Source: [Flexibacter] sp. ATCC 35208 (GTDB lineage Bacteria > Bacteroidota > Bacteroidia > Chitinophagales > Chitinophagaceae). From it: 64,000 bases of DNA. A program made the position numbers and the translations under genes. Below are positions 19,239-28,865 of the stretch, one piece after another. The notes below the pieces were generated by a model. The model was given only the letters and a program-made list of their open reading frames with translations. It made no database searches and was not told where the DNA came from. The stretch is taken from contig NZ_MTKN01000004.1 of assembly GCF_001975825.1 (NCBI RefSeq), positions 1 to 64,000 on the forward strand, read 5' to 3'. The first letter of the stretch is position 1. The number at the start of each line of letters is the position of its first letter.

Positions 19239-20600
19239 ATGCGCCCTTATATATTTCTACTGTTAATTTTGTTTGCCTGTAAAAAAAATGACCGGTTTAA
19301 GGATGAACAGTTAAGCCCTGTCAGTGTCGCTATCAGTAGTGAGAATGGGATTGTGAATATACCGGGATCGGATAGCTATACCAAGACGACAGATGATATT
19401 ACCATTCCGGTTAAGCTCGTGTTTTCTGCTGCCACACCTAAGATCTTTACAGTGAATATTGGAGTGGATAACGATACTGTCAATACCCTGATCGATCACC
19501 AGCAACTGGGTAATGCTGTATTACTGGATGAATCTTATTACACACTGCCAGGTACTGCTGAAATCCGCTTTGGGCTGGATACATTCAGTATTCCGTTAAA
19601 GGTAAGTATGCAGGCGATAGAACGGTATTATGGTCATGATCTGGCACTGGCGGTTCGTTTGTCTGACGTTACTAAGGAGAATACACTGGATGCAACAGGA
19701 CAAATGGCGATCATTCTCATTCATACAGATAAGGTGATTGCCGAATCGGAGATCCACTATCTTTATTTCACCAAAGCAGGATCTGTATTATCAGAACCAG
19801 ATGGTACGGATCATACACTGGGGAATACAGAAGTGACATTGCCAGTCAGTGTTACGCTGGGTGGTACGGCTGGTGGCGCATTCTCCATCAACCTCTCTGC
19901 TGCACCCGATACGGCACAGGCGCTTATTGACAATGGTACGCTGGCAGGATCAGTACTATTGGCATCAGGAACAGATTATACATTGCCAGCCACGGTGAAT
20001 TTTCCAGCCAATACCAATGTGGCAAAATTCAATCTCACAGTGAAGACGGCTTCTATCATCAATAATGTTAACAACAAACCTGTATTGGCGATTCAACTCA
20101 GTGATCCTACCCGTCACCTGCTGGACTCTTCCAAAAGTATCATTGTGTTGGAACTGGATCCTTCCAAACTGATAGAGACTGATATTACCAACCAGAATAT
20201 CAAATACACAACACAGTACGAAAATGGCAATGCCAATGAGAATTCTCCAAAATTGATCGACAATAATATCAATACAAAGTTCCTGTTAGGTAGTTTCTCT
20301 ACTGTATGGGCGATGCTGGAATTTGATACACCACAGACCACTGGCGCTTACACCATGACTTCAGCGAACGATGCGCCCGATCGTGACCCTAAAGATTGGA
20401 CGATAGAAGGTTCCAGCAATGGTATAGACTGGGTGGTAGTAGATAAGCGGGTAGATCAGAACTTTGGCTCCCGGTTCCTGACAGTGAAATACACATTCTC
20501 CAATCAGGCAGCTTATAAGTTCTACCGCCTGTATGTAACTGCGACAAATGGTAGCTCTCTTTATCAACAGGCAGAATGGCGGCTGATAAAACGACCCTGA
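19239..20600 (+). CDS. DUF1735 / F5-8 type C (discoidin) lipoprotein
   Basis: 453 residues; lipoprotein signal MRPYIFLLLILFAC-KKND. Two similar beta-rich DUF1735-like repeats follow (about 25-155 and 160-290). They share the pattern of an LPV(S/K)-type strand, a -TLIDxxxLxxxVLL- segment, -YTLP- and a final strand, as in VNTLIDHQQLGNAVLLDES versus AQALIDNGTLAGSVLLASG. The C-terminal 150 residues form a discoidin/F5-8 type C module (SPKLIDNNINTKFL, DWTIEGSSNGIDWVVVDKR, YKFYRLYVTATNG), a common carbohydrate-binding fold. It is likely a surface glycan-binding protein and the last gene of the run; a strong terminator follows at once. Confidence 0.82.
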   Translation: MRPYIFLLLILFACKKNDRFKDEQLSPVSVAISSENGIVNIPGSDSYTKTTDDITIPVKLVFSAATPKIFTVNIGVDNDTVNTLIDHQQLGNAVLLDESYYTLPGTAEIRFGLDTFSIPLKVSMQAIERYYGHDLALAVRLSDVTKENTLDATGQMAIILIHTDKVIAESEIHYLYFTKAGSVLSEPDGTDHTLGNTEVTLPVSVTLGGTAGGAFSINLSAAPDTAQALIDNGTLAGSVLLASGTDYTLPATVNFPANTNVAKFNLTVKTASIINNVNNKPVLAIQLSDPTRHLLDSSKSIIVLELDPSKLIETDITNQNIKYTTQYENGNANENSPKLIDNNINTKFLLGSFSTVWAMLEFDTPQTTGAYTMTSANDAPDRDPKDWTIEGSSNGIDWVVVDKRVDQNFGSRFLTVKYTFSNQAAYKFYRLYVTATNGSSLYQQAEWRLIKRP

Positions 20601-20606
20601 GAAATT

Positions 20607-20639
20607 AAAAAAGCTTCTGCCTTTGGCAGAAGCTTTTTT
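20607..20639. terminator. Strong intrinsic terminator
   Basis: A perfect 15-bp stem (AAAAAAGCTTCTGCC at 20607-20621 paired with 20625-20639) with a 3-nt loop, ending in six T residues, begins 6 bp after the stop of the DUF1735 gene. It closes the 3565-20600 run and isolates the macro-domain gene. Confidence 0.93.
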
Positions 20640-20657
20640 CGTCCTATTTTTGACCCA

Positions 20658-21164
20658 ATGAAACTCGAACTCATTCAGGGAGATATCACTAAAATTGAAG
20701 CAGATGCAATCGTAAATGCTGCCAATACTTCCCTCATGGGAGGTGGAGGTGTAGATGGCGCCATTCATCGCGCCGGCGGCGCTGCCATACTAGAAGACTG
20801 CCGGAAGATCATTGCCCGCCAGGGCAAATGTGCTACCGGCCAGGCGGTGACGACCACTGCCGGGAACCTGCCAGCCAAATATCTTATCCACACAGTAGGG
20901 CCTGTATGGAATGGCAAACCGAAAGAAGAAGAATTACTGGCCAATGCTTATCGCAATAGTTTGGAACAGGCTGTGGCACACGATGTGAAAATCATCACGT
21001 TTCCTAATATCAGCACAGGTATTTACCACTTTCCAAAAGATAAAGCAGCACAAATAGCTATCACTACAGTAAGAGAATTCTCCGAAAAAAATAATACAAT
21101 AGAAAAGGTAATCTTTGTATGTTTCGACCGGGAAAATTACGACCTGTATAAATCCCTATTATAA
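20658..21164 (+). CDS. Macro-domain ADP-ribose (O-acetyl-ADP-ribose) deacetylase
   Basis: 168 residues, a stand-alone MacroD/YmdB-type macro domain. The N-terminal [20 protein letters not shown] has the adenine-binding Asp and the catalytic-loop Asn. [14 protein letters not shown] is the glycine loop contacting the distal ribose, and [16 protein letters not shown] is the diphosphate-binding loop. Such enzymes hydrolyse O-acetyl-ADP-ribose and remove mono-ADP-ribose from acidic residues. Cytoplasmic, no signal peptide. It starts 18 bp after the terminator, so its promoter must overlap the end of the previous gene or the terminator itself. The next gene begins 8 bp after its stop. Confidence 0.92.
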   Translation: MKLELIQGDITKIEADAIVNAANTSLMGGGGVDGAIHRAGGAAILEDCRKIIARQGKCATGQAVTTTAGNLPAKYLIHTVGPVWNGKPKEEELLANAYRNSLEQAVAHDVKIITFPNISTGIYHFPKDKAAQIAITTVREFSEKNNTIEKVIFVCFDRENYDLYKSLL

Positions 21165-21172
21165 TAAAATCT

Positions 21173-21934
21173 ATGAGAAGAATCAGCATCCTAATGGCCC
21201 TTGCAATAGCAGGATGTCATCAGGAAAACAAGACATCACAACGAGAAGACACCGCCACAGCAACCAGCACGACTACACCCGGCTCAGCGACTTCGCCAGC
21301 CGGATTCGAAGGGAAAAAAGTACAGGAAGGGGTAAAGGTACTGTTCGATACAGTGATCGCTACCAAACAAACGGATGCCTTTATCAGGGCTAAGTATCCT
21401 TACAATACACCCGGCATTCCTTTCACACACAACGATGAAGACATCACTGGTGATAGTACGACCACCCGCGTATCAGTTTTCCACATTCCGGGTTATGATA
21501 TTACCTACAAGTTCGAATTTAAAGAAGAGTTTGAATGCGGTAGCAGCACCATTACTGTCAATAAAAAGCAGATCACCCGCATCATCGACGAAAGTGGCAG
21601 CACTGTGAATGATTGCGGATATTTCAGCTGGGGTGGATCACCAATGGAGACCTGCACTATCAACGGACAGCAATATGTGATACTCTCCGGTACCAACGAA
21701 TGGGCTTCCGGCATGTTTACCAATCTTGTGTATGGTATTCTTGTACCACTGGCGGAGAATAACACTACTGCTTATCTTGTATCCAGCTATGGTCAGTTGT
21801 CTTTCTATCCAAAAGGAGAGGCCGGCAGTACGAAGCTGACCTTTTTACAAGGTGGCCGTCTGGAAGAAGATGAAGAAGAAGACGAATTAGACAGCTTACG
21901 TATACAAATCGCACAGCTTGACATCCGTCAATAA
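21173..21934 (+). CDS. Lipoprotein of unknown function
   Basis: 253 residues with lipoprotein signal MRRISILMALAIAGC-HQEN, a Thr/Ser-rich linker (about 20-45) and a globular beta-rich part. The globular part has three Cys (EFECGSSTI, VNDCGYFSW, METCTINGQ) that may form disulphides. The C-terminus is strongly acidic (RLEEDEEEDELDSLR). No family recognised. The 8-bp spacing from the macro-domain gene suggests one transcript, but nothing links their functions. Confidence 0.72.
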   Translation: MRRISILMALAIAGCHQENKTSQREDTATATSTTTPGSATSPAGFEGKKVQEGVKVLFDTVIATKQTDAFIRAKYPYNTPGIPFTHNDEDITGDSTTTRVSVFHIPGYDITYKFEFKEEFECGSSTITVNKKQITRIIDESGSTVNDCGYFSWGGSPMETCTINGQQYVILSGTNEWASGMFTNLVYGILVPLAENNTTAYLVSSYGQLSFYPKGEAGSTKLTFLQGGRLEEDEEEDELDSLRIQIAQLDIRQ

Positions 21935-21966
21935 AAACAGTAACTTTCTCATACAAATATTTATGT

Positions 21967-22327
21967 ATGAGAAAGTTCCCGTTATTATTACTCTTAATAG
22001 TAGTTTTTAGCCTACAGGTCTCTTCACAAGGTCTTGACAATCTATACCGACTCTCCAATGCCAAAACCCGTAGTATCAGTCCTGAAAACCTGACAGGCGA
22101 GAAAGGTAAAGGAGGTATGGCATCGCCCTCCAAAAATGCACCCCCTAACACAGCCAATGCATCTGATGCTGCCCGCGATCTGGGTCAGGGCTGGAAAGTA
22201 AATCCCTTCATCATCATCAAACCCGGTCAGACAGTCTGATATATCTTCCGTTGTATACTGGTATCAGACAGAGCCACATCAGCCATTCCCCACATTGCCG
22301 TCAAAAGATGCACTGGAAGTGTATTGA
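21967..22327 (+). pseudogene. Internally deleted GH172 (DUF2961) gene remnant
   Basis: An open frame of 90 codons (21967-22239) has a signal peptide (MRKFPLLLLLIVVFSLQVSSQ) and then the N-terminal signature of GH172/DUF2961 enzymes: LYRLSNAKTRSISPENLTGEKG and AARDLGQGWKVNPFI. It stops right after KPGQTV. In the +1 frame from 22238 a second block reads on to a stop at 22327 and carries WYQTEPHQPFPTLPS, the typical C-terminal end of the same family. A normal gene has roughly 350-400 codons, so about 250-300 codons are missing and the frame is broken at about 22236. GH172 members include difructose-anhydride synthases and arabinofuranosidases; this copy cannot be functional. The secreted 90-aa product could still be made. 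Confidence 0.85.
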
Positions 22328-22522
22328 GCGGCATGGGTAAAATATGGTTATCATCAGTCATTATCATTGAATCTTTATAATCCTCTTTATAATATTTTTA
22401 TTTCCTGACGACAATGTAGCAAGCAACCCAATAAAAATCATATGAAATAATAAATGTGTTTTCCGTGTAACTGACGGACAGGAGAAGTACTGCCATTTAT
22501 CAAAGACCAAAATTTAATCGCC

Positions 22523-25500
22523 ATGAGGGGACTCATAAAATCTGCGCCACTACTATTGTGGCTGCTAGGCTATTTATGCCTGTTGTCCAATGCACAAAAC
22601 CCTGTCGTAGTAAAGGGTGTAATAAAAGATGATACCGGCACACCACTGATTGGAGCCAGTGTACAGGAAAAAGGCCAGCCGGCAAACGGTGCACAAACAA
22701 ATGTTGATGGCCACTTTCAGCTCACCCTGAAAGGCAATTCAAATACCCTGCTTGTTACATTTGTAGGGTACAAAAGAGAAGAAGTAAAAGTTGGAAAAGG
22801 TGACCTCAGCATCGTACTGAAACGCGAAAGCCAGTCAGTGAATGATGTGGTTATCATCGGCTACCAGAGCGTGAAAAGACGAAACGTTACTGCTGCCGTA
22901 TCCTCTATTTCAGGAAAGGAAATTCAGGATATTCCTGAAGCCAGTTTTGACCAGATGCTGCAGGGCAGACTGGCAGGTGTAAGCGTCTTATCAAGTACCG
23001 GTGAGATAGGACAACGACCAACCATCGTGATACGTGGCGCCACTAATGTGGATTACGGCAATGCGAATGGGGGCAACACCGGACCGTTGTATGTAATAGA
23101 CGGTGTGATCTTCGATGTCAATACCATTGGTAGTTCTTACTCAGGTACCAATCCGCTGAGTATGATCAACCCCAACGACATCGAATCTATTGACGTATTG
23201 AAAGATGCTTCTGCTTCCGCTATCTATGGCGCCCGTGGGGGAAATGGCGTTATTATCGTGAAAACGAAACGCGCTAAGATGGGTAAGCCACAGGTGAACA
23301 TGGGCGGTTATGTGGGCATGACCACCCGCCCTTCATTTAGAGACGTAACGACCGGCGCCGCAGAGAGACGATTGAAAATGCAGTTGCTCAATGATAACCT
23401 GAGTTATCTGCTCACACAACAGAATACAATTCCCGTTCAATTGACAGACAGCCTGAATGTAGCTTTCAATAATGATGTAGACTGGCAGGGATTACTGATC
23501 CGGGATAATGCAATTGTGAATAGCGAAGATGTATCAGTAGCTGGTTATTTAGGTTCTTCCAATTATCGCCTGTCACTGAACCACTATAATGAACAGGGTA
23601 TGCTCAAAGGTTTTTCAATAGACAGGATGGCCCCTTCTTTCAACATATCCACCAATCCCCTGAAGAATTTAGGGATCACTGCAAACATCATTCTGAGCTC
23701 TGAACGCCGTAAGCATGGCACTGGCGGACAGGCAGGCCAGCTCTTTAACTCCTGGAACCTGCCTACCTCTTTTGCACACCTCACAGAGGAACAATATGCA
23801 TTGTATACAGGACAGGCTAATCCGTATGATGATAACCGGATCTTTAGTTTCAATGGATCAATTGGTCTGACGGATACGATTGTGCGCAACCTCGTACTGC
23901 ATAGCACATATGCTGCGAATAACTTTATGGATAAATGGGATTATTTTTCACCTGCTACACTGAATGGATTACAGAATACCGCTTATTCCATTTACAGTAA
24001 TAATCCTTCGTGGTCTTTTGAAAATTACCTGGATTACGATCTGCATGTCAAGGACCATCATTTCAATGTGGTAGCAGGGGCCTCCGCGTATGATTTCAAA
24101 AATTATTACAGCTATGCATCGGCTGCTGGTATCAATGTAACAGGTATTACTACGCTACAGACGGTGCCGGCAGGTACGAGCCTCTATGTATCGACTACGA
24201 ACCAGGAAAAGACAACCGTATCTTACTACGGTCGCTTATCTTATGATTATAAGAATCGTTACATCATTTCGGGTACGGTTCGTCGTGATGCCAGCTCTAT
24301 TTATAGTCCGCAGTATCGCTGGGGTACTTTCCCATCAGTATCAGCAGGCTGGATCGCATCAGATGAACCATTCTTTGAGCCTGTTAAAAAAGTGGTGAGT
24401 TTCCTCAAATTCAGAGCCAGCTGGGGTATTACCGGAAATGATCCGGGTAGCTTTTATGCCAAGTACCAGGCACTATCCACCAATGCTTCTTACGTAGGCG
24501 GTACAACCGGTGTGTTGTACAACTATGGTACTTATACTACTGTAGGCGGCATTCCTTCTACCTACAATGGTACTACAGTAATATCACCTTATGGTAATAC
24601 CGGCAATTACCTGAACAATGGAGTAAGTGCCAGTACCAGCGTAAGATGGGAGAAATATATTCAGCCTGATCTGGGTATAGATGTCACACTCCTGAATAAC
24701 AGGATTAATCTGACCATGGACTGGTACCGAAAGGATGCGAAAGATAAATACTTCTACAACATCCCGGCACAGGCTACTACAGGTTATCAGTACTACTCCG
24801 GCAACTTTGTGGATGTGCGCAATGAAGGATTGGAAATAGGCATTAATACGAATAATCTTTCTCCCAAATCAGCCTTCCAGTGGAGTACCAGTTTTAATAT
24901 CTCCTTCAATAAAAACTATGTAACAAAGCTGCCGAACAACAACCGCGACTTCATGTTCGGCGAAACCTGGTTCCAGCAAACATTTACTGTGGGAGAGCCT
25001 TTGTTTAATTACAAAGTATATAAGATAGACGGTTCCTTCGCCAACGATGCCAGTGTACCTACGGACCCGATTACGGGCAGGAAACTCACTTATATGGGTA
25101 CGACCCTGCATGGAGGCGATCCCCGCTATATCGACATGAATGGGGACTACAACATCGATTATGATGATAAGGTAATAGCAGGAAATCCGATGCCGAAAAT
25201 AACCGGTGGATTTGGGAATACATTTACATACAAAGGTCTTAGTTTAAATATCTTCTGTTCCTTCCTCACAGGCAGAAAGATCTTCAATGGTTATCTCTCC
25301 GATGCATTGAATGGTAGTAAGCGGTATCAATATTCTTGGGGCAGTAATGCCGGACCGGCAGCATTAACATCGCTGTTGAATCAGTTCTGGATGCATGAAG
25401 GTGATCAGACGAAATATCCTACGCTGGTAACCAATGTGGATAACGACCGGTATAATATTGCCAGTTCTTACTTCGTGGAAGATGGTAGTTTCCTGAAAAT

Positions 25501-25717
25501 GAAGCAGGCTACGCTGAGTTATACCTTACCTCAATCAATCATTAAGCATATTAAAGTCAGAGGATTGAGTGTATATGGTATGGGTGAAAACCTGGTGACC
25601 TTCAAGAAAGCTGCCACCATACCAGATCCTGAGCTGGTAGATCCGACCACCGGGTCATCTAATATCGCTTATCCATCAGCGCTCAAATTTACTTTGGGCG
25701 TACGTGTAGAACTTTAA
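22523..25717 (+). CDS. SusC-like TonB-dependent receptor
   Basis: 1064 residues, full SusC layout: signal peptide 1-24 (ending LLSNAQ), CarboxypepD_reg-like domain about 28-105 (VKGVIKDDTGTPLIGASVQE), TonB-box-like DVVIIGYQS, plug with PLYVIDGVIFDVN and SIDVLKDASASAIYGARGGNG, and a barrel ending LKFTLGVRVEL. It begins module C after a 195-bp gap from the GH172 remnant, which should hold its promoter. I saw no clear operator palindrome there. The SusD gene starts 11 bp after its stop. Confidence 0.94.
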   Translation: MRGLIKSAPLLLWLLGYLCLLSNAQNPVVVKGVIKDDTGTPLIGASVQEKGQPANGAQTNVDGHFQLTLKGNSNTLLVTFVGYKREEVKVGKGDLSIVLKRESQSVNDVVIIGYQSVKRRNVTAAVSSISGKEIQDIPEASFDQMLQGRLAGVSVLSSTGEIGQRPTIVIRGATNVDYGNANGGNTGPLYVIDGVIFDVNTIGSSYSGTNPLSMINPNDIESIDVLKDASASAIYGARGGNGVIIVKTKRAKMGKPQVNMGGYVGMTTRPSFRDVTTGAAERRLKMQLLNDNLSYLLTQQNTIPVQLTDSLNVAFNNDVDWQGLLIRDNAIVNSEDVSVAGYLGSSNYRLSLNHYNEQGMLKGFSIDRMAPSFNISTNPLKNLGITANIILSSERRKHGTGGQAGQLFNSWNLPTSFAHLTEEQYALYTGQANPYDDNRIFSFNGSIGLTDTIVRNLVLHSTYAANNFMDKWDYFSPATLNGLQNTAYSIYSNNPSWSFENYLDYDLHVKDHHFNVVAGASAYDFKNYYSYASAAGINVTGITTLQTVPAGTSLYVSTTNQEKTTVSYYGRLSYDYKNRYIISGTVRRDASSIYSPQYRWGTFPSVSAGWIASDEPFFEPVKKVVSFLKFRASWGITGNDPGSFYAKYQALSTNASYVGGTTGVLYNYGTYTTVGGIPSTYNGTTVISPYGNTGNYLNNGVSASTSVRWEKYIQPDLGIDVTLLNNRINLTMDWYRKDAKDKYFYNIPAQATTGYQYYSGNFVDVRNEGLEIGINTNNLSPKSAFQWSTSFNISFNKNYVTKLPNNNRDFMFGETWFQQTFTVGEPLFNYKVYKIDGSFANDASVPTDPITGRKLTYMGTTLHGGDPRYIDMNGDYNIDYDDKVIAGNPMPKITGGFGNTFTYKGLSLNIFCSFLTGRKIFNGYLSDALNGSKRYQYSWGSNAGPAALTSLLNQFWMHEGDQTKYPTLVTNVDNDRYNIASSYFVEDGSFLKMKQATLSYTLPQSIIKHIKVRGLSVYGMGENLVTFKKAATIPDPELVDPTTGSSNIAYPSALKFTLGVRVEL

Positions 25718-25728
25718 ACAGCCAATAC

Positions 25729-27210
25729 ATGAAACTTACATATATCTTAACCGCCCTGATCCTGTGTAGTGCCTGTAATAAATTCCTGGACAAGGATCCG
25801 CTGAGTACAGCTACGGACCAAACTACCTGGAAGTCAGAGTCCGATGCAAATGCCTCCGTCGCTGCCTGCTATTCCTTATTACGCACAGCTTTCAATGCTT
25901 CTATACAATTTTATGTATATGGCGATCTGCCTACAGATGAATTCACGCCTGACTTTGTATATGGCGGTGATGGCAGTGCTTATATGAATGCTGCCAAAGT
26001 GAACTGGGGCGTGAGTGTGCCTGTAGCCAATACATACGATGTACGCCTGAAGTTACGGGTGTATACTAACTTTTATTCTGCTATAGCACAGAGCAACCGT
26101 TGTCTGCACTTTATCAGGACAATGCCGGAGTCTGTATTCACAGGTGGCACTCGTAACAAATACCTGGGAGAAGCTTATTTCACACGAGCATTCACCTACT
26201 TCTATATGGCACGCGTATGGGGCGATATACCCTTGGATACGACTTACTATGCCGATAATTCTGCGGCGCCACAATTGGCAAGAACACCACAAGCAGAAGT
26301 ATTAACACAATGTATAGCGGATCTGGATCTGGCCAGACAATACCTGGATTGGAAAGATGCCTCCAGTACTGATAGAGTGGTGCGTGGAGACAAAGGCGCC
26401 GTATTCGCACTGTTAGCACATATCTATGCCTGGAAAGGTGATTATGATAAATGTAATGCTGCCTGCGATAGCCTCATTGCTTCAGGTACTTATTCTTTAT
26501 TGCCAGCGGCTTCTTACATGAATTTATACAAAGGGCAGTCAGACGAAAGTATCTTTGAAATCTCCAATAACAGTACTTCAGAATCTTTGCTGACATCATC
26601 CAGCATTACAGGTTACACTGTCTGTGCGCCTTATTTGCAAGGAACCACAGTACCCCAATGGCAGTTTAACAATGCGACAATAGCAGGGTTGTATTATGAT
26701 GAAGGTGACACCCGGTATAAGCAGGCTTTTACCACTGTTTCGAGTGGTTCTGCGGATTTCTACAGTTGTATCAAATATGCACAGGTAGCATATGTCAATA
26801 ATAACACATCTTATTCCATCGCTAAAAATAATCTCCTCATCTTCCGTCTGGCAGATATTAAACTCCTCAAAGCAGAAGCGTTGGCAGCCAAGCCCTCACC
26901 TGACGAAGCAGGAGCGCTCGCACAGGTGAATGAGATCAGAACAAGAGCAGGTATACCTACCTATAGTAGCATCACCGGTGCGGCATTGCAGGACTCTATC
27001 GTAGCCGAACGGGGACGTGAACTCTTCCTCGAAGGGGCCCGCTTTTATGACTTTGTAAGGTTAGCCAGAAATACAGGGCATATTAAATTCTCTTACATCA
27101 ATGCCACAGAATTTGCGCAGGGTAAGTATTACTGGCCGCTGGATCCATCCCTGTTCCTGCTGAATAATAAGTTGACACAAACACCTTACTGGCAGGGGAA
27201 AATTCAATAA
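25729..27210 (+). CDS. SusD/RagB-family glycan-binding lipoprotein
   Basis: 493 residues, lipoprotein signal MKLTYILTALILCSAC-NKF. SusD landmarks: TWKSESDANASVAACYSLLR, GEAYFTRAFTYFYMARVWGD, and ERGRELFLEGARFYDFVRLA with the closing TQTPYWQGKIQ. It pairs with the SusC at 22523 and is followed after 18 bp by a FAS1 lipoprotein, the same order as in modules A and B. Confidence 0.92.
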   Translation: MKLTYILTALILCSACNKFLDKDPLSTATDQTTWKSESDANASVAACYSLLRTAFNASIQFYVYGDLPTDEFTPDFVYGGDGSAYMNAAKVNWGVSVPVANTYDVRLKLRVYTNFYSAIAQSNRCLHFIRTMPESVFTGGTRNKYLGEAYFTRAFTYFYMARVWGDIPLDTTYYADNSAAPQLARTPQAEVLTQCIADLDLARQYLDWKDASSTDRVVRGDKGAVFALLAHIYAWKGDYDKCNAACDSLIASGTYSLLPAASYMNLYKGQSDESIFEISNNSTSESLLTSSSITGYTVCAPYLQGTTVPQWQFNNATIAGLYYDEGDTRYKQAFTTVSSGSADFYSCIKYAQVAYVNNNTSYSIAKNNLLIFRLADIKLLKAEALAAKPSPDEAGALAQVNEIRTRAGIPTYSSITGAALQDSIVAERGRELFLEGARFYDFVRLARNTGHIKFSYINATEFAQGKYYWPLDPSLFLLNNKLTQTPYWQGKIQ

Positions 27211-27228
27211 CCAAAAAAACAGCAATAC

Positions 27229-27870
27229 ATGAAATCATTATATATCACCTGTTGTATCTGCATGCTGCTGGCCACCGCCTGCAAGAAAGATAGCTACCTT
27301 ACAGATGGCGGTATACACAATGCAAACACCGGGTTATCCACATACGACTACCTGGCACAGCATTCTGCCCATTATTTCGATACCACCATCTTACTCATCG
27401 ATCACTTTGGTCTCAGGGACTCTGTGAATAAAGCAGGTACATTCTTCGCCTTTACTGATTACGCCATCAACCTGCTCATGAACAAGGAAGGCTATGCCAG
27501 TCTGGAAGATCTGTATAACAATACCACCGCTAAGATCATTACCCAATACCTGTTTACGGACAGCATCAGTTTGTACAATACGACGACCAATGTACAACCG
27601 GAAGAAAACTGGGCGGGCGAAATTGCACCCTGTGGTGTGAAGAAGCTGCTTGGTACCTATACGGTATACCTGACTAATAGCAGTGCAACCTATTCTTATT
27701 ACTACCTGCAATATGTGAAAATAAATGGTGTACTGGATGGCTCAACAAATGCCCCGGAAAATGATCCTACTGATCTGGCCATCAGCTGTCAGACAACTGG
27801 CATCAAGACATCGACTGGTACTACACTGCATGTACTGGTAAATAATGCATCCATCAATAATATTCAGTAA
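27229..27870 (+). CDS. FAS1-like lipoprotein
   Basis: 213 residues; lipoprotein signal MKSLYITCCICMLLATAC-KKDSY. The rest is one short, diverged FAS1 domain: TFFAFTDYAINLLMNKEG stands where TVFAPSDASF is usual, and TTLHVLVNNASINNIQ closes it. The KDH(x)F end of the other two FAS1 proteins is absent. Its position directly after SusD supports the assignment more strongly than the sequence alone. Likely a surface accessory protein. Confidence 0.72.
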   Translation: MKSLYITCCICMLLATACKKDSYLTDGGIHNANTGLSTYDYLAQHSAHYFDTTILLIDHFGLRDSVNKAGTFFAFTDYAINLLMNKEGYASLEDLYNNTTAKIITQYLFTDSISLYNTTTNVQPEENWAGEIAPCGVKKLLGTYTVYLTNSSATYSYYYLQYVKINGVLDGSTNAPENDPTDLAISCQTTGIKTSTGTTLHVLVNNASINNIQ

Positions 27871-27871
27871 G

Positions 27872-28840
27872 ATGAAAATAACACGCATCCTATTATTATC
27901 AGTCGTATTGCTGAGTTGTGAAAAGATAGAGAAAGGATTTCTGAGTGACAGTGTATACTACCTGGAGAATCCATTTACAGTACAACAGGGCACGACTACT
28001 ACCTCTTCTACACTGGTAGCCGATGGATCTACCAATCCCATTAATGTAAAGCTCCTGTCAGTCAGAAATGCGTATACAGGCGAGAGCGCAGACAGTATGT
28101 TTCTGCGCCCGCAAACGATCACGATCTTCAAAGACGCCGTGACACAATCAGATTCTACGTTGGCTATGCTCAATGCCAAGATGCAGGATAGTACGGTGGC
28201 GCCGTTCAGCATCAACCCGATCGGTGGCCGCTTACAGTTTACCAGAGCCTCTTTATATCTGGATACAGGCCGGTATACCATAGATGTCAATGTATCGAAC
28301 ATAAAAGGACAGAAGATGCTGAAGAATGCCTGTGAAATTATTGTAACGCCATTGAGTTCTACTTATACTGTAGTGTATCGTCGTGTACAGACTACTCCTC
28401 CGGATAATGATGCAGACCGAACTACTGTGCAGGAAAACGATACCTATCCGGTAGATATAAAATATACACCATCAGATGTGAGTAAGGTGATTATTAAGTG
28501 GTTGGATAAAAACGGGAAGCCGTTCAATCCATCGACAGATATGCAGCGATTAGCACTGACTTATCCTACATTCCATGACTGGGATCCGTATTATCCGGTG
28601 GTGACGACAGACTCTACGATGGAAATGGAATTTCCGAAACTGGGCATAGGCATGCCTTTGTTCTCATCGCTGACAGTAGGAGGAACGGCCTGGACAGATG
28701 AGTCCTGTTTGTCCTATTACCGCATATTGCCAAAGGCGACAGATATTAACAAGACCCTTCGTCTTACGCATTCTATCAAGTTCCTGACAGATGGTATTTA
28801 TGAAATTACATTTCACATTACTGTTGCAGCAAAGATCTGA
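27872..28840 (+). CDS. DUF5007-like lipoprotein of a SusCD module
   Basis: 322 residues from the ATG at 27872, one base after the stop of the FAS1 gene. A longer in-frame start at 27845 lies inside that gene and would spoil the lipoprotein signal MKITRILLLSVVLLSC-EK, so 27872 is preferred. The protein is beta-rich and has no enzyme motif. It is paralogous in segment order to the protein at 9481-10509 (NPINVKLLSVRNAYTGES corresponds to TPIQFKILNVRIKKTGEA; both later have a Y-T-V/D-x-x-VS/AT-N strand). Probable surface glycan-binding protein closing module C. Confidence 0.68.
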   Translation: MKITRILLLSVVLLSCEKIEKGFLSDSVYYLENPFTVQQGTTTTSSTLVADGSTNPINVKLLSVRNAYTGESADSMFLRPQTITIFKDAVTQSDSTLAMLNAKMQDSTVAPFSINPIGGRLQFTRASLYLDTGRYTIDVNVSNIKGQKMLKNACEIIVTPLSSTYTVVYRRVQTTPPDNDADRTTVQENDTYPVDIKYTPSDVSKVIIKWLDKNGKPFNPSTDMQRLALTYPTFHDWDPYYPVVTTDSTMEMEFPKLGIGMPLFSSLTVGGTAWTDESCLSYYRILPKATDINKTLRLTHSIKFLTDGIYEITFHITVAAKI

Positions 28841-28865
28841 AGAGATTGGCTTTATGCCATTCTCT
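28841..28865. terminator. Stem-loop between convergent genes
   Basis: AGAGATTGGC-(TTTAT)-GCCATTCTCT forms a 10-bp stem with one mismatch, directly after the stop of the DUF5007-like gene and covering the end of the convergent DoxX remnant. It lacks a long T tract on either side, so it is only a plausible bidirectional terminator. Confidence 0.4.
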
